Positions 47,906-58,654 of a stretch of DNA of 64,000 nt are shown in pieces (within the stretch, counting starts at the first letter, position 1; every line of letters starts with the position of its first letter). The DNA is from Kalmusia sp. IMI 367209. Lineage: Eukaryota; Ascomycota; Dothideomycetes; Pleosporales; Didymosphaeriaceae. Location of the stretch: assembly GCA_027946365.1 (NCBI GenBank), contig JAPEUQ010000002.1, forward strand, positions 2,170,001-2,234,000, in the 5' to 3' direction. A program made the position numbers and the translations under genes. The notes below the pieces were generated by a model. It worked only from the letters and a program-made list of their open reading frames with translations. It ran no database searches and was not told where the DNA came from.

Positions 47906-49064
47906 CTTGTAGGCGTACAAAGAAGATATGCTCACGACGGAGCTCTTCGTACATATATGGCTACCACATCAAGCTGACGCCAATGGTGAGTCACTTGCAC
48001 AGCCGTACTAGATGATGTCGCTTAAAGAATCTGCGTCAAAATAATTATGCGGATACGATGTAGATAGCATGTGCATCTCGAATGTTGTCGCCACCCGTAA
48101 CGACAAGGGAATCGTGCTTTGAATGTCACAGATTTGTGGTCGTGAAAGGGCTGAGCGGTTTCTCTCGCAAAGACGAAGGCTACACGATAAGGGCGGGCGT
48201 AGTCTGTCTTACACGAGGTAGGAGCGACGCTACTGCACAAGCGCTTTAGCGTAGCTATGTTAGTTCTGGACTTTGAATCCTGAAGTCGCTGCCAACAAGG
48301 TCTATAGCGAGTCACCCTCTACGGCCTCTTTAGCGCGTGCAAAAGCCTTGCCGACCATCGAGTCAGACAAAGTCAGGCCTGTTGCTATCTTGCTGATCCT
48401 AATTGTACCCATGGAATTTTCGCTTGAGATAACAATAATAGCTCATGACCAAGCCTTAGCATGCTTCAGGGAACCGCTTGAAGCGTGAGAGTTGGACATA
48501 ATGGGTGATGTTAAACTTTCTCTACCTTGGTTCGCAAGTCCAAGTATATCACGTGACGTACAAGCTCCAACCTTTCTGAACTTGCATGTCTGGTAGCACA
48601 CATCTCATTACCGATAGCGATTAGCGCTTATATTGTACAGAAGCAGATACAGACACGATGAACAGGGTTCTGGCAGTGAGAGTTCACCTGGCGAAGAAGG
48701 AACGATAAAGGCGGCCAACACACTGCAGTAGATATTTCCCATCTGTGATACTAACGATGTTTTCCAATCTCTATCATCGCGTAAACTATAGTTACGTAGC
48801 AATTAATTTCTTTGAAAGCTCAGCTATAAGATTGAGCTATCTAGTAGGACATAGTTCGAATACTTATCTTGAGTACTTAGTAGGTACTTATATCTCCCTT
48901 CCCACCTAAACACAACTTTCACCCTAACGCGACGTACATCATGGCCATCAGCATATATATACTAGATCGAGATTTTTACGAGATAGACAGTGAGGAAGAG
49001 GGTGCCATCGCCCCCCACTCTTGACCTAGCTAGGCCATACCTCGAAAGGAGTCGACAACCTATA
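47906..49064. other. Intergenic
   Basis: 1.16 kb with only short ORFs lacking coding character. It contains the promoter of the E2-like gene and the 3' flank of the methyltransferase gene. Confidence 0.5.
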
Positions 49065-50282
49065 CTATCGAAGATTGCCGATGAATTGGGTTATCCTTCG
49101 GGCAATAGACGGTCGAGGCCCAAGACTCGACGTTCGCTCTGCTATTAAGTGGTATGCTTGCAAGCTATTTGTCTTGAAGGCATGCGTGCCACCCCATAAA
49201 AACAAGCGAAACACTCGGTAAGTCTCTTCGCCCCATCCAGCAATGATGTGTTCCTTTGCTGCATCAAGACGCTTTGCCCATTCCAACATTGTAAGCTCGT
49301 AGTCACGAGTTTCTCTGGCAACGTCGACAATCTCAAAACCATGGTAGAGCATCTCAGCAAGAACATCTTGGAGGGTCATAAACGTATGAGTCCCGCGCCA
49401 GATATAATCTCGAGTGAATGAGCTAACGGCAAATTTTTCCACGGCAGCCGAGCCGTCTAGATACAGTCTACCACCGGGTTTTAAAACTTTCCAAACACTG
49501 CGCGCAAATCTGCGGTAGTTTGGTATGTGCTCAATTACGCCATAAATGACGGCATGATCGTATGGCTCAGTCGGCTTGTGGTTGAGAAAATCCTCGAGAA
49601 AGACCTCACCAGGAAGGTTCTGCTCTTCGATGAGGCGGCTGATGAACTTTTGCGAGTCCTTCGCAATTGTCAATGTCGTAACGTGTATTCCACGGGCACC
49701 GCAATACTGCGTTACGCCGCCCCAGCCTCCGCCAATATCGAGCAGTCGCATGCCCTCTTTGAGACCAAGTCCCTGAAACATGGACTCAAGCTTATGCTCC
49801 GAAGCCTCTTCAATACTCTCATCGGGCTTACGAAAGAGCCCATGCGAGTAGAAACGGAAACGTTTGTCGATGAAAGTGAGGTAAAAATCATCGCCACGAC
49901 TGTAATGTTCGCCAACAGCTTTGGAGTTCATCTTTGTCACTGTCCTAGCGAAGTCGTAGAGGAATTGAAATTTTTGTCGCAATGGCATTTTGTCCCGGAT
50001 CCGCTCTCTTGCGCCAAACAGAACTTCGATATCTCCATCAACATCGATGTCGCCTCTTACAAACGCCTCAGCAATGCTAAGCTCTGTCATTGGCGTCCGA
50101 AGGGCCTTCTTGGAGCGAAAGACGATGCGATAGCTCGGCTGGCCACTACCAATCGAGTGGATTGCACCACATGGCAGCTGAATCTCACCCGGCAAGTCGA
50201 GACTAGCTAGCAGTGGAGCAATCCCTGTTCGGGGTAGCATGCTACGAGAATAGCCAGGTGCCATGTTATAGACTGTAGTCAA
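49065..50282 (-). CDS. Cyclopropane-fatty-acyl-phospholipid synthase-like SAM methyltransferase
   Basis: Family members transfer a methylene or methyl group from S-adenosylmethionine to unsaturated acyl chains of phospholipids. Single exon, 405 aa. The SAM site is LLDIGGGWGG at about residue 180-190, preceded by the CFA-type motif EHYSRGDDFY and followed by VIYGVIEHIPNY and LKPGGRLYLDG. The N-terminal roughly 110 residues carry the small CFA N-domain pattern (SIAEAFVRGDIDVDGDIEVLF), which separates this branch from sterol or sphingolipid methyltransferases. It has no introns while most neighbours have several, and it borders an AT-rich block. Fungal copies of this family are often thought to derive from bacteria, so transfer is a reasonable hypothesis. 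Met at 50282 is used; the Met at 50264 is also possible. The product of the reaction is not known here. Confidence 0.88.
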   Translation of the reverse strand: MTTVYNMAPGYSRSMLPRTGIAPLLASLDLPGEIQLPCGAIHSIGSGQPSYRIVFRSKKALRTPMTELSIAEAFVRGDIDVDGDIEVLFGARERIRDKMPLRQKFQFLYDFARTVTKMNSKAVGEHYSRGDDFYLTFIDKRFRFYSHGLFRKPDESIEEASEHKLESMFQGLGLKEGMRLLDIGGGWGGVTQYCGARGIHVTTLTIAKDSQKFISRLIEEQNLPGEVFLEDFLNHKPTEPYDHAVIYGVIEHIPNYRRFARSVWKVLKPGGRLYLDGSAAVEKFAVSSFTRDYIWRGTHTFMTLQDVLAEMLYHGFEIVDVARETRDYELTMLEWAKRLDAAKEHIIAGWGEETYRVFRLFLWGGTHAFKTNSLQAYHLIAERTSSLGPRPSIARRITQFIGNLR

Positions 50283-52141
50283 AAATCAAATAAAGGCTAA
50301 ACAAAGGCGTAGATCAAGACAAGGGCGATACCAGAACGGGGGAGAAAGTAGGAATACAAGAAAAGAAAAGTGTACAGGTGGTGAGCGATGCGACAACAAA
50401 GCGGCTACGCTTTTTGGGTTAAGCACCTCACGTAACCTCGCTTTTTGCATCGTGATGGGCCGAGTTTCCCGGATTTACTTGGTGCTGCTCCACTTATCTG
50501 TCTTGCACAGTGGAGATTCGACATAGGCAGCCAATGGAATAACCGAGATAAACCGGCAAGTACAGCCTAGTCACGTAAATGAGACGATCGCGCGTAATTT
50601 CTGGCTAGACTTACTCAAATCGAGATCACGATTTCTCAGCTTCCTAACGTCCTCGAACTAATGCTGGAGGCAGTGTATAAGTAAAAAAAATTAGCTTTAG
50701 TACTTATCTGTATACATGATAAGATTACTGATAACTTTAAAAGGCACCAGAAATTTCGTATCTTTTGAATGAGAGAATTTCAATTAGGACAGTAACTTTC
50801 TCTATTAGTTACCTCTATTAGCTACGACTTATATAATGAATACGCTTTTAAGATGCCTCACTTAACTCTATATTATTATGATTCGTATGCTGTTACAGGT
50901 CTTTTGGATCCATACAAGAAGGCTTAAGACGTCGGCGGAGATGGAGACGGTGAAGGCGACGTCAAAGAGGCTAAGAATTAGAAGATAGTGTGGCTAGTCC
51001 ACGAGGTTGGTATGTTGCGAGGAGCACATATGACCCGCGCGTGATATGTGTCTCGTTTAGTATCCCGCAGACGCTACGTTCGCTCATGTCGAACGGGACT
51101 GAAATAAGACGGATCTTGGCACGATAACGAACGCCCCGCCTAATAATATTACTTAGGTTCAGCACAAGGTAGTGTACGCGATGGCAAAGATTCTTCAGTG
51201 TTTATTTAAAGTAACACAAGATCACTTGACACTTTATAAATATTATTAATCGGGTAAGAAAGGGACCCAATCAAGAGCGAATAGCTCCGAGCAACATTCC
51301 AAGATCAATCGTACACTAAGCAGACTTACATTGCCTTCTTTTCTATCTCGTCAGTATAGACACGAAGATAATCGTATGATACAGGAACAGGAAATATATA
51401 GGCGCGTTATTCAGGGAGTTACTATACTGTTCGGGCTATCGAGTCCGATCCGACAGATATTAGCGGCTCCGGTCCCAGAGCAAAGGATCCACGCGCGATC
51501 ATGTGCGTACCTTCAATTTGAAGAACTCCAAAAAATATTGGCAGCGTGAAAGTGAAGAAGTGGTTGCAGATGTACGACACAGTGAGTTCAATCTGCGTTT
51601 GGAAGCGTCAGTCAGGAGGTCATTAAGAAACCCAGCGTTCGATTTCTTCAATTTTGATACTCCATATCATCCTATAATATACAATTGATGATACCCAATT
51701 GCCACTGTGGAACACATGTACGTTCCGTTCATTATCATGCTCATCATCTTCATCATCACCATCGTACTTCTGTAGAGTTCACATACCTGACCAATTTCAA
51801 CTTCGAACGTAGAAAATACATGATAAATTCGCAACCTTTCGTAGGGATCGAACTCATGTCTCTAGGTTGAGTATAACTTGAAACGAATGAATAAATGTCT
51901 TCATGTTAAGTAAAAGGAAACTTTGATCATGTTCAATGTAATAGGTCGGATGTAGTGGTAGAAATTTGAGGTGACTCCACTGAATTAGCTATGAATTGAG
52001 CGGCTCACGCGAGATCGAGATGCAGAACCTTCTCAATTCTAGAGTAACTTCAAAAAGATTATGTCTGAGTGAATATGATGTGTCTCTCGTCACGATACGA
52101 CCCAGAACCGTTCTTCTCATGTCTTATTTCGTGCACTTGCT
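50283..52141. other. AT-rich gene-free block, left part
   Basis: 1.86 kb rich in TA-containing runs, with stops in all frames. Apart from a tRNA-like B-box at about 51841-51860, no feature could be supported. It looks like decayed repeat sequence. Confidence 0.55.
51835..51905 (-). other. tRNA-like relic (B-box)
   Basis: On the minus strand GAGTTCGATCCCT is a perfect pol III B-box/T-arm, but no matching A-box, anticodon arm or acceptor stem is present upstream. It is probably part of a decayed tRNA or tRNA-derived SINE. Confidence 0.35.
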
Positions 52142-52423
52142 TTATGCAGGGCAAGTATAGTGTCCGTCACCACCGCTGCAGGGAAACTCGGACCCACTGC
52201 GACCATCACAAGTTCCAGTTTCACATCCATAGGACTGAACATCCTTTAGTATTCGATTTCGTTCAAAAGAGGAAAAACTTACTACTCCATCAATGATGCA
52301 ATAGTACCTAGCGTTGTAGTTGTCAAAACCGCATGCCCCACTTTTCTGACCAGTTTGGGGCAGAGCCGAAGCGGACGTGAGCCCGAGGGCGGCGACGAAG
52401 GCGAGAACCGCTAAGAGTTGCAT
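52142..52423 (-). CDS. Small secreted cysteine-rich protein (effector-like)
   Basis: The start at 52423 gives the signal peptide MQLLAVLAFVAALGLTSASA, then a short mature peptide. A 39-nt GTAAGT..AAG segment (52244-52282, minus strand) is probably an intron: it has a perfect donor and a CTAA branch-like site. It is also a multiple of three and stop-free, so the unspliced product (93 aa) and the spliced one (80 aa) are both open. The mature spliced chain has six Cys (CGFDNYN, RYYC, SYGC, TGTC, EFPC, HYTC), enough for three disulfides. A TATAAG lies 77 nt upstream. No known fold is recognised. Small size, secretion, Cys content and an AT-rich gene-poor setting match typical effector candidates in plant-associated Dothideomycetes, but function is inferred only. 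Confidence 0.72.
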   Translation of the reverse strand: MQLLAVLAFVAALGLTSASALPQTGQKSGACGFDNYNARYYCIIDGVVSFSSFERNRILKDVQSYGCETGTCDGRSGSEFPCSGGDGHYTCPA

Positions 52424-52590
52424 TGTGGCGAGGTAAATCGTGTACTTGAGAAAATTTCCCGTGAAAGGTGAAGTGGGAAACAACTTCGATATGGGGCTCT
52501 TATACATGCACCAATGATGGCGTTAAGGCATCGGACCAATTGAGGCACAAATTGATCTGCGAATTAATTTAATAGATGCGCTGCGTTGTG

Positions 52591-52662
52591 TGGGCTCTAC
52601 AGGTTTTGAACCTTGCATTCTCCGGAGGGTCTTCGGTGCATTATCTTGACCAAGATTCGCCC
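52591..52662 (-). other. Degenerate tRNA-like sequence
   Basis: 72 nt on the minus strand with GGGC at the 5' end complementary to GCCC before a terminal A, and a B-box-like GGTTCAAAACC in the T-arm position. Acceptor and T stems pair only partly and the anticodon arm does not fold, so this is not a working tRNA. Confidence 0.35.
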
Positions 52663-53429
52663 AAGACATCTGATGAAACAAGATAGGGGCTAGTAATTTG
52701 AGCCCTATATAGTTAATACCCATAAAGTACGATCAACGCAGGATAAAGCATCATGCCGTGTGCTAATCGATTATCAATAGCTTATACATTAGTGTGTAAA
52801 AAGAGGTGACTTGCTAACGTAGAAGTAATGACGTATGACCTCTTCATGAGGTCCCTTTGTAGTGTTAAAATCCACTCGCATATAGAAAGCTCGAGCGAAA
52901 TAACATGCATAAGTATTTGACACCAATACCAAGACGGCCGACGACCCGGTTGCAATTCTAAACCTAAATTGGGTGGTACTTATAATAATTCCACCCAGTA
53001 CTGCTCTCTACTAGGATGTGCTGCTACAGAGGGAGAATTAAGAACCCGACACGTGAGCATGACCAATGTAACCAACGGTGAAGGCAATGCGAAGCATGAG
53101 GGGTCCTAAACCGAAATGACGCCGAGGTTAGCGTGGACCGACTGGGCAGAGCTTTCTGCAGGCAATCAACGTATGCGGGGAATGCAGCGTAGCTTCATAC
53201 CTGCACTGATATCTTAACTAAACGACTCCGCTCCTTTCGGAGATCCCCAAAGAGGTTACCGATAGCTACACAAGACTGCAATGTAGCCGATTGATGGAAA
53301 GGTTCTGTGGCTCAATACTACCACTAGAAAGTTTAAACCCCTGCCTGACTAACCATTATAGGTATCGGCGATCTCTCCGGGTATATACGGCAAGTTTCGT
53401 AGCGTGACCATCAACTACATGTCTTCATA

Positions 53430-53510
53430 GGAACCGATCGGAATTGAACTCCCAATACTTCAGATGTTTTGTATTCCAACGACAGAATTTCGACTGGGTT
53501 ACGATGGTCC
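53430..53510 (-). other. Degenerate tRNA-like sequence with G-to-A changes
   Basis: 81 nt on the minus strand from GGACCATCG to CGGTTCC. The A-box position reads TAACCCAGTCGA (consensus TRGCNNAGYNGG) and the B-box GTTCAATTCC (consensus GTTCGANTCC). The mismatches in both are G-to-A. The anticodon stem is not paired, so it is a relic or SINE head. Confidence 0.4.
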
Positions 53511-54952
53511 AAGTATATCAAATTGATTGCAAACACTCGGCTATCAAGGGTTCGCGTGCTCGGTTGTTGTCATGCGTCTATACGTATTTCACTGTAAAAA
53601 ACTAGACCTTCTTGCATTTAGACTTAGAATTTGCGACAAATTTGCCCTTCTGTTCGAGCTCATCCAAAAGAAAAAGGCGAACATGATCTACAATACTACG
53701 AGTCAGTATGTCACCTACCCTACCCTTTGCAGCAGGATCAGCGCAGCAACTCTTTTTGTATCACAGAGCTCGGCAACAAAACCATCACATGTCACGATAG
53801 CATTGCCATTAATACGATAACAAGTAGAATACCTGCGTCCATGTGAATATGGCCGCAAGATTAGTTCATCTTAGACAGGAAGCTTCCGTAGTGATTACAT
53901 CTAAACATCCTCATCACAATTCATTCACCTCAAGAAGCCCAATGCCGTCGCCTATGGTACGTTCGATGGCTATGCGAATGATATCTGTATTTCCTAGCCT
54001 TTCCCCTACCACCATCTTTAAACGAAATTACTAGAGAGGGCTCTAGATGCTGGCATTAAGACAGCGGGCATTCCCATTCATATGCAGCACCCATGCCGCG
54101 CCGCTGCGCCTAATTGGGGGTGATGCTAGGCAATTTTGACCAGTGCATAGCATAAAATTGCGCATGTAGCATGAGATGAAAAGAAGCTATCTTATAATTC
54201 AAGTCCGCGGGCTTTCACTTATACCGTGAAATCATCCCCATCGTATTAAAGTTACACCTCGAGACATGCTTAGCACATAGATGATATCACAATAGCTTCA
54301 TAGACACTAACAGGTCTTTACATTTCTACGAGGACTTGCACGCACGGATTACTTGGCGTCGCAGGTCACGCGAAAACGCGTACAGATTTGAGGGACGGAG
54401 GACATTTCTCTCCGAACTCGAAACCCATAACCAAACCCTTCGATTAATAGAGAGACCGAACGGATTCTGGGTGTGGGCGAATACAGATCCAAATAGAATG
54501 TTGCACCAGACATTCATTGTCTCTACAGTGATTTGAATGGTGACCGCCGTAGAACACTAACGATTTTTGGTATGACTCCGCCTCGACTAGAATGAAATGT
54601 GTCGATTTTGTGAAAAGCTACTCTTCATCCTTAATCGAGACCAGTATGGGACCTGATCAGAAAATCATCGGGCTGATATGTTCCCCGAGGTCGCTTAAGT
54701 TGCCAGATTAGTACAAGTCTGTAGCGGGAGGTGGGCGGAGATAGCTAAAGCGGAGATGTTTAACGGCTATCACCAATCTCGAACTGTATCAACGCGGTCC
54801 AGATCGAGATATGTTGCTCGAGTGAAATGAATATTACGCTGAGCAGGTCAATTGGATGCTTAAATCCGAAACTATTAAGTTATTATGTCCGGCGAGACTG
54901 TGTATCACCGGAAATCTCTTCGAGTGAGCCCTTGTAATACACTGCGTGCGTG

Positions 54953-54959
54953 TATATAA
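54953..54959 (+). promoter_or_regulatory. TATA-like box of the SDR gene
   Basis: TATATAA about 95 nt upstream of the start codon at 55053. Confidence 0.5.
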
Positions 54960-55052
54960 CACAAACACATTGCCAGCAAGTAGAAGAGACCTCAGAATTT
55001 TCAAATCACACTATATTCAACATATTTCTTAACATATACTCCATATTTCAGT

Positions 55053-56036
55053 ATGCCTGGTCTCGAATATCTTCCGCGTTTCCTCTACTACCAGTGGTTT
55101 CTCACGCCCAAGGCTCCAACACGTTCTTTTGCAGGTCAAACAGTCATCATAACAGGATCAAATCAAGGTCTGGGGTTTGAAGCAGCAAAACACATCGTGC
55201 GTCTTGGCGCCGAGAAGGTTGTCCTTGCCGTCCGTAGTGTGGACAAGGGGAATGCTGCCCAAGCGGAGATTGAGCGAGTCACAGGCCGCTCTGGAGTCGT
55301 CGAGGTGTGGAGCCTCGACCTGCAGTCCTACGAAAGTGTCAAAGAGTTCGCTGCGAAAGCACAGGGACTGAACCGCCTCGACGTTGTCCTAGAGAATGCA
55401 GGGATTTCCACAATGAAGTACGAGCTAGTGGAAGGGCATGAATCGACGATCACGACCAATGTGATCTCGACGTTCCTCCTAGCGCTCTTGCTTCTACCCA
55501 AATTGAAGGAGTCTGCGCGAAGGTTCAATATACAGCCTCATCTCACCATCGTATCATCCGAAGTCCATTACTTCAGCAATCTGCCTCAGCGCAACGTCTC
55601 ATCAGGAACTATCTTTAACGCCCTGACGAAAGAGGAAACCTTCAAAAGAGGAGAGCGCTACTGGACGTCGAAGCTCATCCTCGTGCTCGCTTTCCGTCAA
55701 ATGATTCAGGAGGAAGCAAGGCAAGGATACCCTGTGATCATTAACCAAATCAACCCAGGAATGTGTTATTCCGGACTAACGCGCGAGATTGGATGGGAAC
55801 AAAAAATCATCGACTTTCTCTTTCATGCCCGGTCCACCGAAGTGGGCTCGCGGACATTGGTTGATGCCGCCTCGTTTGGACCGGAATCTCATGGCGAGTA
55901 TTTGAGTAATTGCAGAATCTCGTCAGTGTCGTCGTTCATCACCTCCGAGGAGGGACAGAAGACGGCGATGCGGGTATGGACCGAATTGAAAGATATTTTG
56001 GAGAACATCCAACCTGGTATCCTGAAGATGTTTTGA
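55053..56036 (+). CDS. Short-chain dehydrogenase/reductase (retinol dehydrogenase-like)
   Basis: NAD(P)-dependent oxidoreductase, 327 aa, single exon. The Rossmann motif ITGSNQGLG is at about residues 32-40, NAG appears in LENAGIS (about 113), the catalytic Ser follows in IVSSEVHY, and YWTSK supplies the YxxxK pair. The N-terminus is aromatic (LPRFLYYQWF) and could associate with membrane. The C-terminal part SFITSEEGQKTAMRVWTELKDIL is that of the fungal WW-domain-oxidoreductase/retinol-dehydrogenase-like group often found in secondary-metabolite clusters, but no cluster backbone gene is in this window. Substrate unknown. Confidence 0.9.
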   Translation: MPGLEYLPRFLYYQWFLTPKAPTRSFAGQTVIITGSNQGLGFEAAKHIVRLGAEKVVLAVRSVDKGNAAQAEIERVTGRSGVVEVWSLDLQSYESVKEFAAKAQGLNRLDVVLENAGISTMKYELVEGHESTITTNVISTFLLALLLLPKLKESARRFNIQPHLTIVSSEVHYFSNLPQRNVSSGTIFNALTKEETFKRGERYWTSKLILVLAFRQMIQEEARQGYPVIINQINPGMCYSGLTREIGWEQKIIDFLFHARSTEVGSRTLVDAASFGPESHGEYLSNCRISSVSSFITSEEGQKTAMRVWTELKDILENIQPGILKMF

Positions 56037-57100
56037 TGTAGCAGAGATTCGTCGGCGTTGGGCGCTTATTTCGTGCGTACAGCTTAGATGTAGTAAAATC
56101 CAATCTTCAGTTCAATATTCTTGAAGGACACGCTACGGAGAAATAGCCAGTCATAGTTAATACTATCTACAACAGTGGAGTGAAGAGGTGTACGCCAAGC
56201 GTTTACAGAACTTGTAAGCTTGGAGCTGCTAGCCGAGGTATAACACAGTAGATAGTTTGCTGGGGTGGTCCGACAGGAAGCACTGTAATTAGTTCGTCGT
56301 CTAGGACCGGACAGCAGATTGTTTGGTGAGAGAGGCTACTGTTAAAATAGTATGGCCGATGTAAGCGTCTGCTGTTCATCTGCCTCGAGGTCTACCGCCT
56401 ATGTCGTTCGACAACCTTATGAGATTCCATTACGGTCGATTTGACCTTTGTCTTAAGGCCCTAACTATGAATGAACTATCATCGTTTTTGTACAGTGATT
56501 CATATGGGAGATCAGATCAGCAGGGATCGGTGATGCATCTGTTGATCGCTGGTAACATGAATATATAGGCCTACAGTATCTCCGAGACGCACTTGCACCC
56601 AGGCGTGCCGCACGTGTGCTATTGCTCGTGTTCGCAGGATTACCGCACTCCTTGCGTGATGCAAAATGTAGCTTGGGGAACTGACAATCTACGTAAGAGG
56701 CATAGCAGTGGTGCCGTACCTACCAATGATGGGGTCCGTACCGCCAGCCAAGACTATGTTGTCTGCGCATGCCACTACAACGGAGTTATGCCGAACCCTC
56801 AAACCCGGGCGGCCGCCACACTCCGACCCTGTCTCCACTTTGCAGCAGTAGCCGGCACCAATAATAGGCTTTGGCGTCCTGACACATTGTCGCGAGGCTG
56901 CTGATTCACATTATCTAATGCAGTTCTACCGAATCTTGACTATCAGAAGCAGGTTTCCTGAAAGGCAGCATTTTGGATGTGTATACAGTTTCGGGCTAAA
57001 AGTCGACTTTAGTCTCATTTAAAAAAAACATAAGAATGTTTACGCAGCCGACAATGAGACTTGAATTAACCCTTCATTTGCGTCGAACTCGACAACATTC
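56037..57100. other. Intergenic
   Basis: 1.06 kb. A Cys-containing ORF at 56593-56904 lacks codon bias and a signal peptide and is not called. Confidence 0.5.
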
Positions 57101-58156
57101 ATGGCACATTCGGGAAAGAAGACTACATGGCAATTAGCCGAAGTCCATAGTCCTCACCTACCAGGGTCAGTTGAGGCCATCGTTGCCAAAGACATTCCTT
57201 ATGCCGCCGATCCAAATCGCCTGCAGACGCTGAATTTATATCTTGCCCACACACCTTCGACGAAAGAGCTTCCAGGCACTCCTGTCGAGTCGTTACCCGC
57301 TACAATCAAAGATTCCCTCGGTGTTCCCAATTGGCAGATTCACATCCATGGTGGAGCCTGGCGAGACCCTGATCTTAATGCTTCATCGATCGAAGCAGCA
57401 GTTGCTCATGCACTCTCAGCTCTATATGTAGGGGACGGGCGTGGCATTTTCGGCATCGCATCGCTTAACTACACGGTCTCACCATTCCCGTCCGTCCCAG
57501 ATTGGCTACCAACAAAGGCCTACGATCCTAAGCTAGCCAAACACTCTGATCCGGCACGCGAGGCTCGACATCCACAGCATTTACACGACGTATTTTCCGC
57601 ATTCGCGCTGTTACGTTCATTAGGCCTGTCTGATGGCTCCTTCGTCTTGACCGGACATAGTGCCGGTGCTTGTTTAGCTTTGCAGAGCACATTGCAGAGC
57701 CCCGCGTATTTTGGTCTGGACATACAGGCAATACCACGTCCGGCGGCAATTGCAGGACTCAATGGGCTCTACGACTTGCCAGGTCTGGTGCATGACCTTG
57801 GAGCAACCCATGCTCAACTTAGCGACGAGTATGCACGTATACTTGGCCAGGCATTTGGTTGCGATGAGGAATTGTGGATGCAAGCGAGCCCGGAAGGATT
57901 TGATATAGCTGGTATTGCGGAGCGAGTAGAGCGAGGAGAAGCACCGAAACTTATACTTTTAGACCAGTCTACCGAGGATCAGCTGGTACCCATGAGTCAG
58001 ATGAAGAGAATGAAGGCAAAATTGGAGCAGGTGAAAGGCCTAAAAGTTGTTGAGGGAAAGAGGTGCAGGGGAACACACGCTGCACCATGGGAAGAAGGTG
58101 TGATGATCTGGGATACCGTTCGCGATGTACTGGCGCTTCTAAACAAAGGCAGATAG
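57101..58156 (+). CDS. BNA7: Kynurenine formamidase
   Basis: Hydrolyses N-formylkynurenine to kynurenine and formate, the second step of tryptophan breakdown toward NAD; cytosolic alpha/beta hydrolase. 351 aa, no intron. The oxyanion motif HGGAWRDP of the HGG hydrolases is at about residues 84-91, the nucleophile Ser lies in LTGHSAGACLALQ (about 187-199), Asp in STEDQLVP and His in GTHAAPWEE complete the triad. The HGGAW...GHSAG combination with this C-terminal THAAPWE is what distinguishes the fungal Bna7 group from general esterases. The yeast protein is about 260 aa; filamentous forms are longer because of loops such as the one at residues 50-80. The neighbours are not NAD-pathway genes. 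Confidence 0.87.
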   Translation: MAHSGKKTTWQLAEVHSPHLPGSVEAIVAKDIPYAADPNRLQTLNLYLAHTPSTKELPGTPVESLPATIKDSLGVPNWQIHIHGGAWRDPDLNASSIEAAVAHALSALYVGDGRGIFGIASLNYTVSPFPSVPDWLPTKAYDPKLAKHSDPAREARHPQHLHDVFSAFALLRSLGLSDGSFVLTGHSAGACLALQSTLQSPAYFGLDIQAIPRPAAIAGLNGLYDLPGLVHDLGATHAQLSDEYARILGQAFGCDEELWMQASPEGFDIAGIAERVERGEAPKLILLDQSTEDQLVPMSQMKRMKAKLEQVKGLKVVEGKRCRGTHAAPWEEGVMIWDTVRDVLALLNKGR

Positions 58157-58654
58157 ATATATATTTATTAGAGGCTTCGTATTGAGAACATGGTGGTTAG
58201 TATTTTTTCTTCCGAATCTCACAGTAGCTTCAAACGTCTAATCTCCGTTTGTACCAAGCTCGACGAAGGCATTTCAAAATACTACAATTATCGCACCGGT
58301 GACTGGGAAAATAAGACGGAGATGGTGATAAGTCATATCACTGGATTATAAGTCCATGAGTAAGCCCTGTCTATTTCCCAGCGCAACTCAGAATACAATA
58401 GATCTAGACGAGATTTTCGATATAGCAACCGCTCTTCTAGGTCGAGATGGGACACAAAGCAGAATTCATAGCAAAATGAATAGCACGATTGTCAACAAGA
58501 CGATCAGGAATGGTTCGGGGGGTTGTCGGTACATCGAGTTCGTTTGCACCTCTTCACATATATGCGCTAACCGAATTCGACCCTAGTGCGCAGTCAGGCT
58601 CTAACTCTTCCAATGTTTCCTCCAGGCTGGCCTTCACTCTTCTCACTTCTTTGC
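58157..58654. other. Intergenic, CutC promoter
   Basis: About 500 nt; the in-frame codons upstream of the Met at 58655 look like leader, not coding. Confidence 0.5.

Larger units (their letters stand above)
52424..55052. other. AT-rich gene-free block, right part
   Basis: 2.6 kb without coding support, except two tRNA-like relics. The final 100 nt contain the SDR core promoter. Confidence 0.55.

Noticed and set aside
52591..53510. Functional tRNA genes
   Set aside because: Acceptor, T and anticodon stems do not pair well enough; kept only as relics.
56593..56904. Cysteine-containing plus-strand ORF
   Set aside because: No signal peptide, no C3 bias and scattered Cys without pattern.
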